From assembly GCA_902477365.1 (NCBI GenBank), contig CABSGW010000038.1, positions 1 to 14,534 of the forward strand: a stretch of DNA of 14,534 nucleotides, in the 5' to 3' direction. Below, piece after piece: positions 1-8,169 of this stretch. The position numbers and the translations under genes are program-made. The notes under the pieces were generated by a model, which worked only from the letters and a program-made list of their open reading frames with translations, did no database searches and was not told where the DNA came from. Each line of letters begins with the position of its first letter. The first letter of the stretch is position 1. The DNA is from an uncultured Prevotellaceae bacterium (GTDB taxonomy: Bacteria > Bacteroidota > Bacteroidia > Bacteroidales > Bacteroidaceae).

Positions 1-288
1 GACTATGTGATAGACCGTGCGCGCCAGTCGGTGCAATTCCTCATCTTTTCGAGGCATTATGCCGATATTGCAGAGGCCATTACGGCGACAGGGCGCGGTG
101 TGACCGTGCTCGACGGACAAGGATGGTACACCAAGAACCAGCAGAAAGTGCTGGTGGTACTGGCCAAGAAAAGCGAGTCGACCAACCTGTTCCGCATCAT
201 CAAGAACATTGACGACAATGCCTTTATTTCGCAAAGTAAGGTCATCGGTGTGTTCGGACAGGGATTCGACAGGATAAAAGTAAAATAA
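1..288 (+). CDS. YitT-family membrane protein, C-terminal end (partial, DUF2179 domain)
   Basis: The reading frame is open from base 1, so the gene begins outside the window; the GTG at position 7 is internal and not a start. The visible 95 residues contain no membrane segment and match the soluble C-terminal DUF2179 domain that follows the membrane helices in YitT-family proteins. Recognisable pieces are the AEAITATGRGVTVLDGQGWY stretch (GRGvT, then G.Gwyt), the KVLVVLAKKSES strand and the FISQSKVIGVFGQGFD ending. YitT proteins are integral inner-membrane proteins of unknown transport function; the domain is thought to be a small ligand-binding module, but no substrate is known. The stop is 17 nt before rdgB on the same strand, suggesting co-transcription. 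The family call is from remembered motif similarity and is fairly secure; function is not. Confidence 0.8.
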   Translation, partial: DYVIDRARQSVQFLIFSRHYADIAEAITATGRGVTVLDGQGWYTKNQQKVLVVLAKKSESTNLFRIIKNIDDNAFISQSKVIGVFGQGFDRIKVK

Positions 289-305
289 ACACACTTCTGC
301 ATCCA

Positions 306-887
306 ATGAAAAAGCTCGTATTTGCTACTAATAATATGCATAAGCTCAGTGAGGTGCGTGCCATGTTGGGAGATCGCGTCGAACTCTTGTCGCTGGCCGA
401 CATTGGTTGCGATGCCGACATTCCCGAGACGGCCGATACCCTGGAGGGCAATGCCTTGATAAAAGCCCGCTACGTGTACGACCGTTACGGGTTGGATTGC
501 TTTGCCGATGACACGGGTCTGGAGGTAGACGCACTTGGCGGAGCGCCCGGCGTACACACCGCACGCTATGCCGATGAGGCCGGACACGATCCCGAGGCCA
601 ATATGCGTAAATTGCTTGCGGCCTTAGAGGGACAGACCAACCGCAAGGCACGTTTCCGCACCGTCATAGCTCTTATTCAGGGCGGAACGGAGAATCTCTT
701 CGACGGCATCGTTGAAGGCGAAATAACGCCTGAAAAACGTGGTCTCGACGGTTTTGGCTACGATCCCGTGTTTGCACCGGTTGAAACCGGAAAGACTTTT
801 GCCGAACTGGGTGTGGACGTCAAGAACCGGATAAGCCACCGTGCCCGTGCCGTACAGGCCCTGTGCCAGCATCTTAACCAAGACTGA
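306..887 (+). CDS. rdgB: RdgB/HAM1 non-canonical purine NTP pyrophosphatase
   Basis: This 193-residue protein has the length and all the signatures of the RdgB/HAM1 (Ham1p, YggV) family. It hydrolyses dITP, ITP and XTP to the monophosphate and pyrophosphate, cleansing the nucleotide pool in the cytoplasm. Motifs in order are FATNNMHK (residues 6-13, the N-terminal nucleotide-binding T-x-N-x-x-K), FADDTGLEVDALGGAPGVHT (66-85, containing the catalytic Asp pair at 68-69), GFGYDPVF (149-156) and SHRARA (177-182, base recognition). The only variation from the common text is DDTGL in place of DDSGL, a conservative change. The ATG at 306 places the first motif at the expected distance from the N terminus. 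It lies 17 nt after the YitT-like gene and 14 nt before the PorZ-like gene, so it is probably the middle gene of an operon. No anomaly was seen. Confidence 0.97.
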   Translation: MKKLVFATNNMHKLSEVRAMLGDRVELLSLADIGCDADIPETADTLEGNALIKARYVYDRYGLDCFADDTGLEVDALGGAPGVHTARYADEAGHDPEANMRKLLAALEGQTNRKARFRTVIALIQGGTENLFDGIVEGEITPEKRGLDGFGYDPVFAPVETGKTFAELGVDVKNRISHRARAVQALCQHLNQD

Positions 888-901
888 ACCCCTATAAGCC
901 C

Positions 902-3190
902 ATGATGAAGAAGTCGCTGCTCTGTTTCGTATTGCTCCTGTCAATCGTCCTGCATGGGACGGCTGCCGACAGCCGGTGGACCCTGCACAACTCGTTCCAC
1001 AACGCTACGGCTTGCTACGCTGTGGACGATGTGGTGTATGCCGTGTGCAACGGTTCGCTCATGAGTTATCATCCTACCGACACTGAAGTACGCCTCTTCA
1101 CCAAAGCGGGTGGCATGAGCGATACGCAAATTGCCCATTCAGCCTGGTGTGCCGCTCAAAAGTGTCTGGTGCTGGTCTATGATAACTACAACATCGATTT
1201 GGTTTATGCTGACGGCCGCAAGGTGAACATGCCGCAATACAAGAACAACAGTAACGTGCGGGACAAGAAGATCAACGACCTTACCGTACAGGGCTCTATG
1301 GCCTATCTGTCCACCGTTTCGGGCATACTCGAGGTGAACCTGGAGCGGCTGGAGTTCGGTAAACTCTATTCCGTAGGGGCAGAAGTGTATACGTGTGCCC
1401 AACTGAACGGTTACCTGATCGCCAGTACGGCGGACGGGCTGTATCGGGGCGACCTGAAGCAAAATCTGCTCAATCCTTCCAGTTGGCAAAACCTGGGGCC
1501 AGGCTATTTCGTGCGGATGAACACACTGGGAAACGCCATCTATGCGTTGGGAGGCGATGGTATTTACAAGCTTAATTCCGAGGGAAACTACAGCTACGCG
1601 CTGCAAGAGTCGATGAAGAATATCCAGTTTCAGGCCGATAAATACCTGGTGGCATGGAATGCCGGCCGTGTGTACCTTATCACGCCCGACGGCAAGCAGA
1701 CCCGTATCGACCACGCCAATGACTTTTGTTGGGTCACCGTGTCTGGTTCTACACTCTGGACATGCCGGGGCTACAACGGGCTGCAACCCTACAAACTGAC
1801 GGGAACGGCCTTGCAGGCCGAAGGCGAGCCCATTATCCCGAACAGCCCTATCCGCAACTATTGTTACTACCTGGATCACACTTCGCAAGGACGCCTCTTG
1901 ATAGCCGGCGGCAGTCTCAATTATACCGGACAGTTCTTTCCCGGTACGCTGATGAGTTACGAGGAGAATACCTGGTACAACTTTCAGGAGGAAGGTATTG
2001 CCCAGCAAACCGGGGTGGACTATTGTAACCTGACCAGTCTGGTTCAGGATCCGGAAGACCCTACACACTTCTTCGCCTCGTCGGCCCGTCAGGGACTTTA
2101 CGAGTTCAAGCAAGGTGCTTTCACAGCCCATTATCATTGCGACAACTCCCCGCTTATGTACATCAAGGGACACTATGCCGAACGTTTCAACTATGTCAGT
2201 ACCGACGGTCTCACTTACGATGCTCAGGGCAATTTGTGGATGATCAATAACGAGGTGGATACCATTTTGCGCTGCAAGCGTAAGGACGGCACGTGGAAAG
2301 GTTATTATTTCAGTGCGTTGGCCGGACTGCCTACGTGCGAGAAACTGCTCATAGACAGCCGTTCCTACCTTTGGATAACCTCAAAGCGTAGTACCAACCA
2401 GGGGCATAAAAGCGGCGTTTTTGTGTTCGACCGCGAGGGAAACCGTCACCGTTTCCGCTCCTCGTTCAGTAATCAGGATGGTGTGGCCTACATACCCAGT
2501 AATGTGTATGCGTTGGCCGAGGATATGGACGGACAGTTCTGGGTGGGTACCGATTTGGGGCCTTTTGTCATTGACGATCCCGAAAGCTTCATCGACAATG
2601 CCTCATATGCCTACCACCAGATAAAGATTCCCCGGAATGACGGAACCGATCTGGCCGACTATCTGCTCACCGGAACAGCCGTGACGGCCATTGCCGTGGA
2701 CGGCGGAAACCGCAAATGGCTGGGTACAGGCAGCGGTGTGTACGTTGTGAGCCCCGACGGGCAGGAAACCGTGCACCATTTTACCACCGACAATGCTCCT
2801 TTGCCTTCCAACAACATTCAGTCCATCTCCATCCATCCTCTTACCGGTGAAGTGTTCATCAGCACCGAGAAAGGGTTGGCCTCTTACCGTAGCGATGTAG
2901 TGCCTGCTGCCGACAAGCTTAGCGACGACAACCTGCACATCTATCCTAATCCCGTTCGTCCCGGTTATGAAGGCAATATCGTTATCAACGGACTGACCTT
3001 TAACAGCGACGTCAAGATAGCTACAGCCGGCGGACAAGTGGTGGCGGGCGGCACTTCGGTTGGCGGTACGTTTACCTGGGACGGACGCGATCCACGCGGC
3101 AACCGGGTGGCCTCGGGTGTTTACTTTGTGCTGGCTGCAACCGAGAAAGGTAAGAAAGGCGCTGTGGGCCGCATTGTCGTCATCAAATAA
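902..3190 (+). CDS. porZ: PorZ-like double beta-propeller protein with type IX C-terminal domain
   Basis: This 762-residue exported protein starts with a signal peptide (MMKKS, a leucine-rich core, cleavage near GTAAD at about 22). The N-terminal text, with the SRWTLHNSF start, a VVYAV..GSLMSY repeat, the GGMSDTQI motif and an LVYDNYNIDL strand, fits PorZ. Propeller repeats with the D..GnlW pattern occur near residues 435 (DAQGNLWMI), 482 (DSRSYLWIT), 537 (DMDGQFWVG) and 596 (DGGNRKWLG). From about 673 there is a type IX-like C-terminal domain: HIYPNPVRPG, then GQVVAGG, WDGRDPRGNRVASGVYFV and a basic KGKKGAVGRIVVIK end. In P. gingivalis, PorZ is a surface part of the type IX attachment complex that delivers anionic LPS to the sortase. 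No other type IX gene is visible here, so the role in this organism is inferred. A generic 'two-component regulator propeller' protein is the alternative. Its 14-nt spacing from rdgB suggests an operon. Confidence 0.82.
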   Translation: MMKKSLLCFVLLLSIVLHGTAADSRWTLHNSFHNATACYAVDDVVYAVCNGSLMSYHPTDTEVRLFTKAGGMSDTQIAHSAWCAAQKCLVLVYDNYNIDLVYADGRKVNMPQYKNNSNVRDKKINDLTVQGSMAYLSTVSGILEVNLERLEFGKLYSVGAEVYTCAQLNGYLIASTADGLYRGDLKQNLLNPSSWQNLGPGYFVRMNTLGNAIYALGGDGIYKLNSEGNYSYALQESMKNIQFQADKYLVAWNAGRVYLITPDGKQTRIDHANDFCWVTVSGSTLWTCRGYNGLQPYKLTGTALQAEGEPIIPNSPIRNYCYYLDHTSQGRLLIAGGSLNYTGQFFPGTLMSYEENTWYNFQEEGIAQQTGVDYCNLTSLVQDPEDPTHFFASSARQGLYEFKQGAFTAHYHCDNSPLMYIKGHYAERFNYVSTDGLTYDAQGNLWMINNEVDTILRCKRKDGTWKGYYFSALAGLPTCEKLLIDSRSYLWITSKRSTNQGHKSGVFVFDREGNRHRFRSSFSNQDGVAYIPSNVYALAEDMDGQFWVGTDLGPFVIDDPESFIDNASYAYHQIKIPRNDGTDLADYLLTGTAVTAIAVDGGNRKWLGTGSGVYVVSPDGQETVHHFTTDNAPLPSNNIQSISIHPLTGEVFISTEKGLASYRSDVVPAADKLSDDNLHIYPNPVRPGYEGNIVINGLTFNSDVKIATAGGQVVAGGTSVGGTFTWDGRDPRGNRVASGVYFVLAATEKGKKGAVGRIVVIK

Positions 3191-3274
3191 TCCCTCCCCT
3201 TTCCGTTTTTTTGCAAGGCGATACGGCGTGTCATAAAGAACGTAAAAATAAGGTGCCCATACCGGAAAACTTCG

Positions 3275-3282
3275 TATTTTTG
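3275..3282 (+). promoter_or_regulatory. Putative Bacteroidetes -7 box for the DUF4294 gene
   Basis: TATTTTTG fits the Bacteroidetes sigma-ABfr -7 consensus TAnnTTTG. It lies 15 nt before the ATG at 3298, in the 107-nt gap after porZ. No convincing TTG-type -33 element was found 19-21 nt upstream, and the implied 5' leader would be very short, so the assignment is tentative. The rest of the gap (3191-3274) has a seven-T run near 3205-3212 but no clear hairpin before it, so no terminator is called. Confidence 0.4.
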
Positions 3283-3297
3283 TCCTGACTACATTTT

Positions 3298-3918
3298 ATG
3301 CCAGTACGTATCCACCTGCTGTTCATGTGCTTGATGGCCATTTGGATGCCCCTCCATGCCCAAGACACGCCCGACGATGATGATAACGCACCGCCGGTGC
3401 CGCTTTCCGTGCAGATGGGTAAGGTGTATTATAAGGGAGACAGCATTCCCAGCTTCACCACGCCAACGCTTTATAAATATCCGCCCATGGAGTTCAAGAA
3501 CCAGCGGCAGCAGAACAAGTACAACCGCTTGGTAAAGAACGTCAAGCAGACGTTACCCATGGCCAAACTGGTGAAGACAACCATGATCGAGACGTATGAG
3601 TATCTGGAGACGTTGCCTACCAAGGAGGCACGTGAGCGCCATATTAAAGCCGTGGAAAAGGGACTGTGGCAACAATACCGTCCTACGATGAAAAAGCTTA
3701 CCTATTCGCAGGGAAAGCTGCTTATCAAATTGATAGACCGCGAATGCAACCAGAGTTCTTTCGAAATGGTGAAGGCTTTTATGGGCTCGTTCAAGGCCAA
3801 TTCCTACCAAGCCTTTGCCTGGCTCTTCGGGGCAAGCCTCAAGAAGGGTTACGACCCTGACGATGACGACCGCTTTACCGAACGCATTGTACGTATGGTC
3901 GAGAGCGGGCAACTTTAA
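3298..3918 (+). CDS. DUF4294 domain-containing exported protein
   Basis: A 206-residue protein whose first 21 residues form a signal peptide (MPVRIHLLFMCLMAIWMPLHAQ, cleavage after HAQ or nearby), followed by an acidic linker TPDDDDNAPP. The remainder matches my recollection of DUF4294, a family seen widely in Bacteroidota: the VYYKGDSIPS opening, YKYPPMEFKN, a basic QNKYNRLVKNVKQTLPMAK helix, then ETYEYLETLPTKEARERHI and a C-terminal FMGSFKANSYQAFAWLFG segment before an acidic DPDDDDR stretch. It is predicted to be periplasmic or surface-exposed and mostly helical; no catalytic motif is seen and no function is known to me. The ATG at 3298 is chosen because the signal peptide begins there. 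It has its own putative promoter and ends 27 nt from the convergent WYL regulator gene. Confidence 0.85.
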   Translation: MPVRIHLLFMCLMAIWMPLHAQDTPDDDDNAPPVPLSVQMGKVYYKGDSIPSFTTPTLYKYPPMEFKNQRQQNKYNRLVKNVKQTLPMAKLVKTTMIETYEYLETLPTKEARERHIKAVEKGLWQQYRPTMKKLTYSQGKLLIKLIDRECNQSSFEMVKAFMGSFKANSYQAFAWLFGASLKKGYDPDDDDRFTERIVRMVESGQL

Positions 3919-3945
3919 TCCGGTCCGCCATCCCACTCCTCTTTT

Positions 3946-4797
3946 TTAGGCTGAATCCGAGTTCAGTGCCACCACGGCCTTGGCCTCTTGCAGCAAATGT
4001 TCGCGCAGCATGGCCGGTTCTATCACGCGCAACTGGCTGCCATACGAAAACAGTTCGCGCACAAAGTCACACGTCACACACACATCCAACTCAAAGCGTA
4101 CTTTGCCCGTTTCCGTCTCGCTGTCTTTCTGCGATGCGTGCAGCGGCCTTCTGCGTAGGTAAGGAGCCGTCCGGGCCGATGTTTCGAACACCACATGCGC
4201 AGGTTGTTGTCCCAGGCTTCCGAATACGCCGAAGCTATGCCTGAAATAAGCCCGTATATCAAAGGAAAGATCTGTGGTGAAGTGTTCGTCCCGCAATGCG
4301 ACAGACGAGGCCCTGTCGAGCCCGAAAATGCGTATTTCGCCATGTTTGCTGCTATGCCCCACCACGTAACAACACCCTTTGAAGATGCGCAGCAGGTAAG
4401 GACACAGAGACAACGCGTAACCCGGCTTGTCGTAGGGCTCGTAACGCATCTCCACCATCCGGTGGCTTTGAATGGCTTTTTCCAGCATCTTTATCCACTG
4501 GAATCCGGCAGGCAAGGGTTCGTCCATCCAGTATTTTCCGCCTTGCAACATGTGTTCGATCAGTTCCATCGATTGTTTTCCCTGCCGCGTCATCTCCAGC
4601 CTGTAACGTCCGCCCTCCAGGCGCAGGCAAATCTCGAACAAGTCGTTGAGTTGCCGTTTCTTGTCGTAAAAAGTACTCACCGCCATGCGTTGGCCGTATT
4701 CGTCTTCTTTTCTCCAGTGTTCCAATATCTGGTCCTTGGTCAGTGCTCCGTGCGTCATAAGCAGCTTTGCCAGCCACATCGTCTTGTTCTGTGCCAT
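3946..4797 (-). CDS. WYL-domain transcriptional regulator
   Basis: A 283-residue cytoplasmic regulator. Residues 1-60 form a winged-helix-like DNA-binding region (MWLAKLLMTHGALTKDQILE, then AVSTFYDKKRQLND as the likely recognition helix). The middle WYL domain includes MVEMRYEPYDKPGYALSLCP, the LLRIFKGCCYVVGHSSKHGE strand pair and IRIFGLDR; the usual W-Y-L triad reads C-Y-V. The last 80 residues fit the WCX extension. WYL domains sense ligands, often nucleotides or nucleic acids, and regulate stress, defence and surface genes. The frame is open up to an ATG at 4842 (298 residues), but that start lies upstream of the transcription start implied by the TATATTTG box at 4827-4834, so the ATG at 4797 (MAQNK) is preferred. 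The gene lies downstream of the pilus operon on the same strand, and pilus control is possible but unproven. Confidence 0.88.
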   Translation of the reverse strand: MAQNKTMWLAKLLMTHGALTKDQILEHWRKEDEYGQRMAVSTFYDKKRQLNDLFEICLRLEGGRYRLEMTRQGKQSMELIEHMLQGGKYWMDEPLPAGFQWIKMLEKAIQSHRMVEMRYEPYDKPGYALSLCPYLLRIFKGCCYVVGHSSKHGEIRIFGLDRASSVALRDEHFTTDLSFDIRAYFRHSFGVFGSLGQQPAHVVFETSARTAPYLRRRPLHASQKDSETETGKVRFELDVCVTCDFVRELFSYGSQLRVIEPAMLREHLLQEAKAVVALNSDSA

Positions 4798-4826
4798 AAT
4801 CCTTTCCGTTTTACTGTTTCGGGGTG

Positions 4827-4834
4827 CAAATATA
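4827..4834 (-). promoter_or_regulatory. Bacteroidetes-type -7 box for the WYL regulator
   Basis: Read on the minus strand this is TATATTTG, an exact match to the TAnnTTTG -7 consensus of Bacteroidetes. Transcription would begin near 4820, leaving a leader of about 20 nt before the ATG at 4797. No good -33 TTG element lies at the usual distance; the region there is a T-rich run. It lies in the 112-nt gap between the tip adhesin stop and the regulator. The gap shows no strong terminator: only a 4-bp CGCC/GGCG pairing with a long loop followed by five T's. Confidence 0.55.
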
Positions 4835-4909
4835 GAAAGCAATATTCCGAAAAAATTGGAATGTCGGTATAAAAACGCCGGAATTTGCTGTTTGTAGGCT
4901 ATCTGGCGG

Positions 4910-7900
4910 CTATTTCTTTTTTACGCATCGGACAAAACATGCATTTTGACCATTATTGAGGTTAGGACTATCAATCGCATCGAATAGGAAGGTAGAATAG
5001 TTTATGTCCCACCCTATTTTCTCCTGCTTGTCTCCTTTGACGTCTTTTTCAGGTTTTTTCAGGTAGTACAAGCTTCCATAGTGACGGAACAGGTCCATCA
5101 GTATGGGAGCGTTTATTCCACCACTGATATTTATACCGTTTTCGTAATATCCCCAACGGCTTCCGCACGAGTACTGGAGTAAGCCATACCGGTCTGTTGT
5201 ATTCCATTTAGACCAATGGTCTCTGCGATGTCCGTAACCGGAATTTCCGATGGGGAAGAACAGGTTTTTACCGTTCTCGATGTTGTAGACAAAGCATCCG
5301 CGCATGCCTTTGTGACTATTTCTGTTGTATTCATCTAAATAACCAAAGGCCTCCTGTATGGATACGGCTGGTTCGGTGGCACCGTCGGCATAGCATATTC
5401 CGTAATCGGTTCGTATAGGCCAATCTGCTTCGTTGCCCTTTCCGTCCCATTTTAATTGCTTGTAATCATCTAACTCTGCTACTCGCCATTCGCTGTTTGG
5501 ATCTGTAAACGAATCCTTTTCTTTTTTAATTGTAATGGCCTTCCATTCAGTATGGTTGTATTCGTTGCTCTGAAAATAATTGGGTGTCACCTTGATCCAC
5601 GGATTGGTTCCGTTTTTGTTTTTGGAAGCCGGACAGTATTTATCCCAATTGCCTAATTTAAACATAGACCCTTCGTTTAACGGGTTTGTAGCGTATTCAT
5701 TCTTGTTTACCTGGTTTCCGATACACCATTCCGATCCACCTTCTACAATGGCGTCTGCCCCATATCCTTGGCGCACAAATATCAGGTGGTAGCAGGAGTA
5801 GTGGTTGTATTCCACCCTGATGATGGCATATCTTGGGGCTTCATCGCTACATGTACCGTTAAATTTGATTTTGAATGCGGGTACCGTACCGTCCAAACCT
5901 TCTATTGCCTTATGTGTCATGACTTCGTTATTAAACATGAAGGTATAGTCGGATTCCGTCGTCATTTTATCGCCTTCCAGACTGACAACCCCCTGGTCGT
6001 TACGTATCATATAGGCACGCCACGGGCCGTCACTCGTTAAATCGGTGAATTGTGTGGCGTTGTCGTCGGGAAGCACCATTAGCCTCACATTGAAGGGCTC
6101 TGTATTGTCTCCCCGACGGTAAATGCCTTTGGGGTTGGTCAGTCGCCGCACCTGTTTTATTTGGAGGTGCTCGCCTTTATTATCTCCCAGTTTGTAAAGG
6201 TCATTGCTGTTCAGTATTCTTCCATCTGACAAAGTAACCTTTATATTGATTCTGGCTTCGCGGTAAGCATACTCGTAGGGGTTATTCCCCGTGTAACCGG
6301 TTTTGACTATCAGTTTCAGTGCGCGTGTCCAGATAGGGAGTTTCAGATAATACGTTCCGTTGTCCCAAGACACATGCAACGAATCTTTATCGATGGCTTC
6401 GTACACGGGAAAATCACTGATTTTAACTGCATCCTTTGTATACGTTCTGTATCCCAAATGGTTATCGGTGTAGTGTGGTTTGTTGCCATAAATCGAACTG
6501 TCTTTAGATATGACTTCTTGGGCATTTAAGGGTTTTCTGAGGGATAAGAAGCCGTTCCATGGTTTACCTCCGTCTTTTTTGCCGTTTGCAATAAAGGACG
6601 TGCCGACATAGCTGTAATAGGTGTTGTTTACGGCCGCATTTTTATCATTAGACGCAAAATCTCCCCCTGTATAGGCGTTGCCTGTATTCATAGGATACCA
6701 GTTGTTTTCTTCAATGGTGGCTTCTATACTCTCTATTTCCACTTCCTTTGGTGCGTCAAATTCCAGGGGAACCATGGCGTTGTGGTTGTACAGGTAGGAT
6801 ATGTAGAAAGGACGGGGAATGCGGAGGGGTGGCTCGTCGTCTTTTTTGTAATCAATGTGCCAGTCCACATCGTTGGCCCAGTAGTTGAATTTTAGGGTCA
6901 GCTTGTAATGGTAGTTACGTTCGGTATTGTAGTCCAGGCGATTGTCCTTACCCAGCATAAAGCGGTAGGTGATTTCGCCTTCCCCCTCTTTGTCATTACC
7001 TGACTTGTAGTGGGCTTTTACTTCGATATATGAGCCATAGGGTTTGGAATCTTTCCACGCCTTGTCGGTCGGGTCTACACCGTCAGGATACGATATCACC
7101 CCATTTTCGCGATGCTGGTCGTTCACTTGTTGCCATTTGTCCGACGGGGTATTGTACTCGCCCTTGCCCTGCATGTTCTCAAACAGGTAGAAGGCGGGGG
7201 TAGTTTCCGAATGCAGAGCTTCTAGTTTCGCTTCTTTGGATAGCGTACCGTTTACGGTTTGCTGGTCGTAGCCGTTGATGGGATGTTCTTTCGACACATA
7301 ACCCACCCAATTGTCATTGTAGGTCTCACCTTCGTTTGTACCGCCGTAGGTCATGACCTGCCCTTCGCTGACCAATGCAAGCTCTGTGTTACCTGTCGCT
7401 TTGGGATCGGAACTTCCGTTGGCGGCTCCCAACAGGCAGGTGGCGGGTATGTCGCGGATGGCTACCGACCGTATGAAAATTTCGACGCCCTTGTTCAGTT
7501 TGGTGCCGTCAAAGGCCACGGTCACTTTCGATACCGCGCGCTTGATCCATGCGTGAAGCGTCACGGAAGGTTTGTTCACGGTAACGATCGGGGCGTCAAA
7601 GCCCACGCTCATGTTGTCGGCCGAGAAGTAACCGAACATCTGGTTGTTTGCGGCGATATGGTCGGCGTTCCACTTCAGTTGCAGCTGCTTTAGCGCATCG
7701 GCCGATGCAAGCACCTCATCGGTAAGAGCCGTTTCGGGCACATTGGCCACAGCATACATATAGTAACGACCGTAGGGAATACCGGGAAGGTTTGCCGTTG
7801 CCTTTTTAGTGAATTGTTCGGCGCGGTGCGCATTTTCGGGATCATCCGCTCCCGGACGGTCGGCGGGATTCTCGTCCGTATCAGTCACCTTCGGCTGGTC

Positions 7901-8164
7901 GAAAAAATACTTCCCGGCGAAAGTGCCGTCCAGTTTGTAGAGCACGATGCATACCGATTGGATGTCTTTTATCGCGTCTCCCGGTGTTCCGCCTTCGGGG
8001 GTGACTGCGCGGCTGTTCAGTGCCGGAGCCAGCGATTTGAATGTGATTTCGGCAGTGACGTTGGCTGTTCCTTTTCCTATGGCAGAGGAGTCATAGAATT
8101 GTTCATCCTCACATGCTGCAAGGCTTATGAGGCAGGCAATCAGGTGGAAGATATATTTTCTCAT
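4910..8164 (-). CDS. Large pilus lipoprotein, probable tip adhesin (DUF4906-like, lectin-like C-terminal end)
   Basis: An intact 1084-residue lipoprotein and the last gene of the pilus operon. The signal peptide ends in the lipobox LAAC (Cys18). A pilin-like region follows: strand ANVTAEITFKS, an arginine at about 52 in ALNSRAVTPEGG, then IQSVCIVLYKLDG, YMYAVANVP and the IKRAVSKVTV motif shared by FimA/Mfa subunits. The motif RNYHYKLTLKFN (416-427) and ANDVDWHIDY (430-439), then RPFYISYLYN, resemble DUF4906 proteins of Bacteroides. From about 860 to the end the text resembles the fibrobacter-major-paralogous/C-type-lectin-like fold: WRVAELDDYKQL, GCFVYN, FFPIGNSGYG and a closing NACFVRCVKK. 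P. gingivalis Mfa5 has a comparable tip position but carries a von Willebrand domain, which is not seen here. The start is 5 nt after the accessory pilin stop. Adhesin function is inferred; the ligand is unknown. Confidence 0.78.
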   Translation of the reverse strand: MRKYIFHLIACLISLAACEDEQFYDSSAIGKGTANVTAEITFKSLAPALNSRAVTPEGGTPGDAIKDIQSVCIVLYKLDGTFAGKYFFDQPKVTDTDENPADRPGADDPENAHRAEQFTKKATANLPGIPYGRYYMYAVANVPETALTDEVLASADALKQLQLKWNADHIAANNQMFGYFSADNMSVGFDAPIVTVNKPSVTLHAWIKRAVSKVTVAFDGTKLNKGVEIFIRSVAIRDIPATCLLGAANGSSDPKATGNTELALVSEGQVMTYGGTNEGETYNDNWVGYVSKEHPINGYDQQTVNGTLSKEAKLEALHSETTPAFYLFENMQGKGEYNTPSDKWQQVNDQHRENGVISYPDGVDPTDKAWKDSKPYGSYIEVKAHYKSGNDKEGEGEITYRFMLGKDNRLDYNTERNYHYKLTLKFNYWANDVDWHIDYKKDDEPPLRIPRPFYISYLYNHNAMVPLEFDAPKEVEIESIEATIEENNWYPMNTGNAYTGGDFASNDKNAAVNNTYYSYVGTSFIANGKKDGGKPWNGFLSLRKPLNAQEVISKDSSIYGNKPHYTDNHLGYRTYTKDAVKISDFPVYEAIDKDSLHVSWDNGTYYLKLPIWTRALKLIVKTGYTGNNPYEYAYREARINIKVTLSDGRILNSNDLYKLGDNKGEHLQIKQVRRLTNPKGIYRRGDNTEPFNVRLMVLPDDNATQFTDLTSDGPWRAYMIRNDQGVVSLEGDKMTTESDYTFMFNNEVMTHKAIEGLDGTVPAFKIKFNGTCSDEAPRYAIIRVEYNHYSCYHLIFVRQGYGADAIVEGGSEWCIGNQVNKNEYATNPLNEGSMFKLGNWDKYCPASKNKNGTNPWIKVTPNYFQSNEYNHTEWKAITIKKEKDSFTDPNSEWRVAELDDYKQLKWDGKGNEADWPIRTDYGICYADGATEPAVSIQEAFGYLDEYNRNSHKGMRGCFVYNIENGKNLFFPIGNSGYGHRRDHWSKWNTTDRYGLLQYSCGSRWGYYENGINISGGINAPILMDLFRHYGSLYYLKKPEKDVKGDKQEKIGWDINYSTFLFDAIDSPNLNNGQNACFVRCVKKK

Positions 8165-8169
8165 TGCTT

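Noticed and set aside
1139..2173. Long minus-strand open frame (344 codons) opposite the PorZ-like gene
   Set aside because: It lies wholly inside a well-supported gene, has no recognisable domain or signal, and such antisense frames are common in codon-biased DNA.
4195..4872. Plus-strand open frame (225 codons) opposite the WYL regulator
   Set aside because: Its text is the antisense of a clear WYL-domain gene, with no motif of its own.
4866..4909. Possible terminator after the tip adhesin gene
   Set aside because: The best pairing is 4 bp (CGCC/GGCG) with a loop of over 20 nt before five T's; too weak to call.
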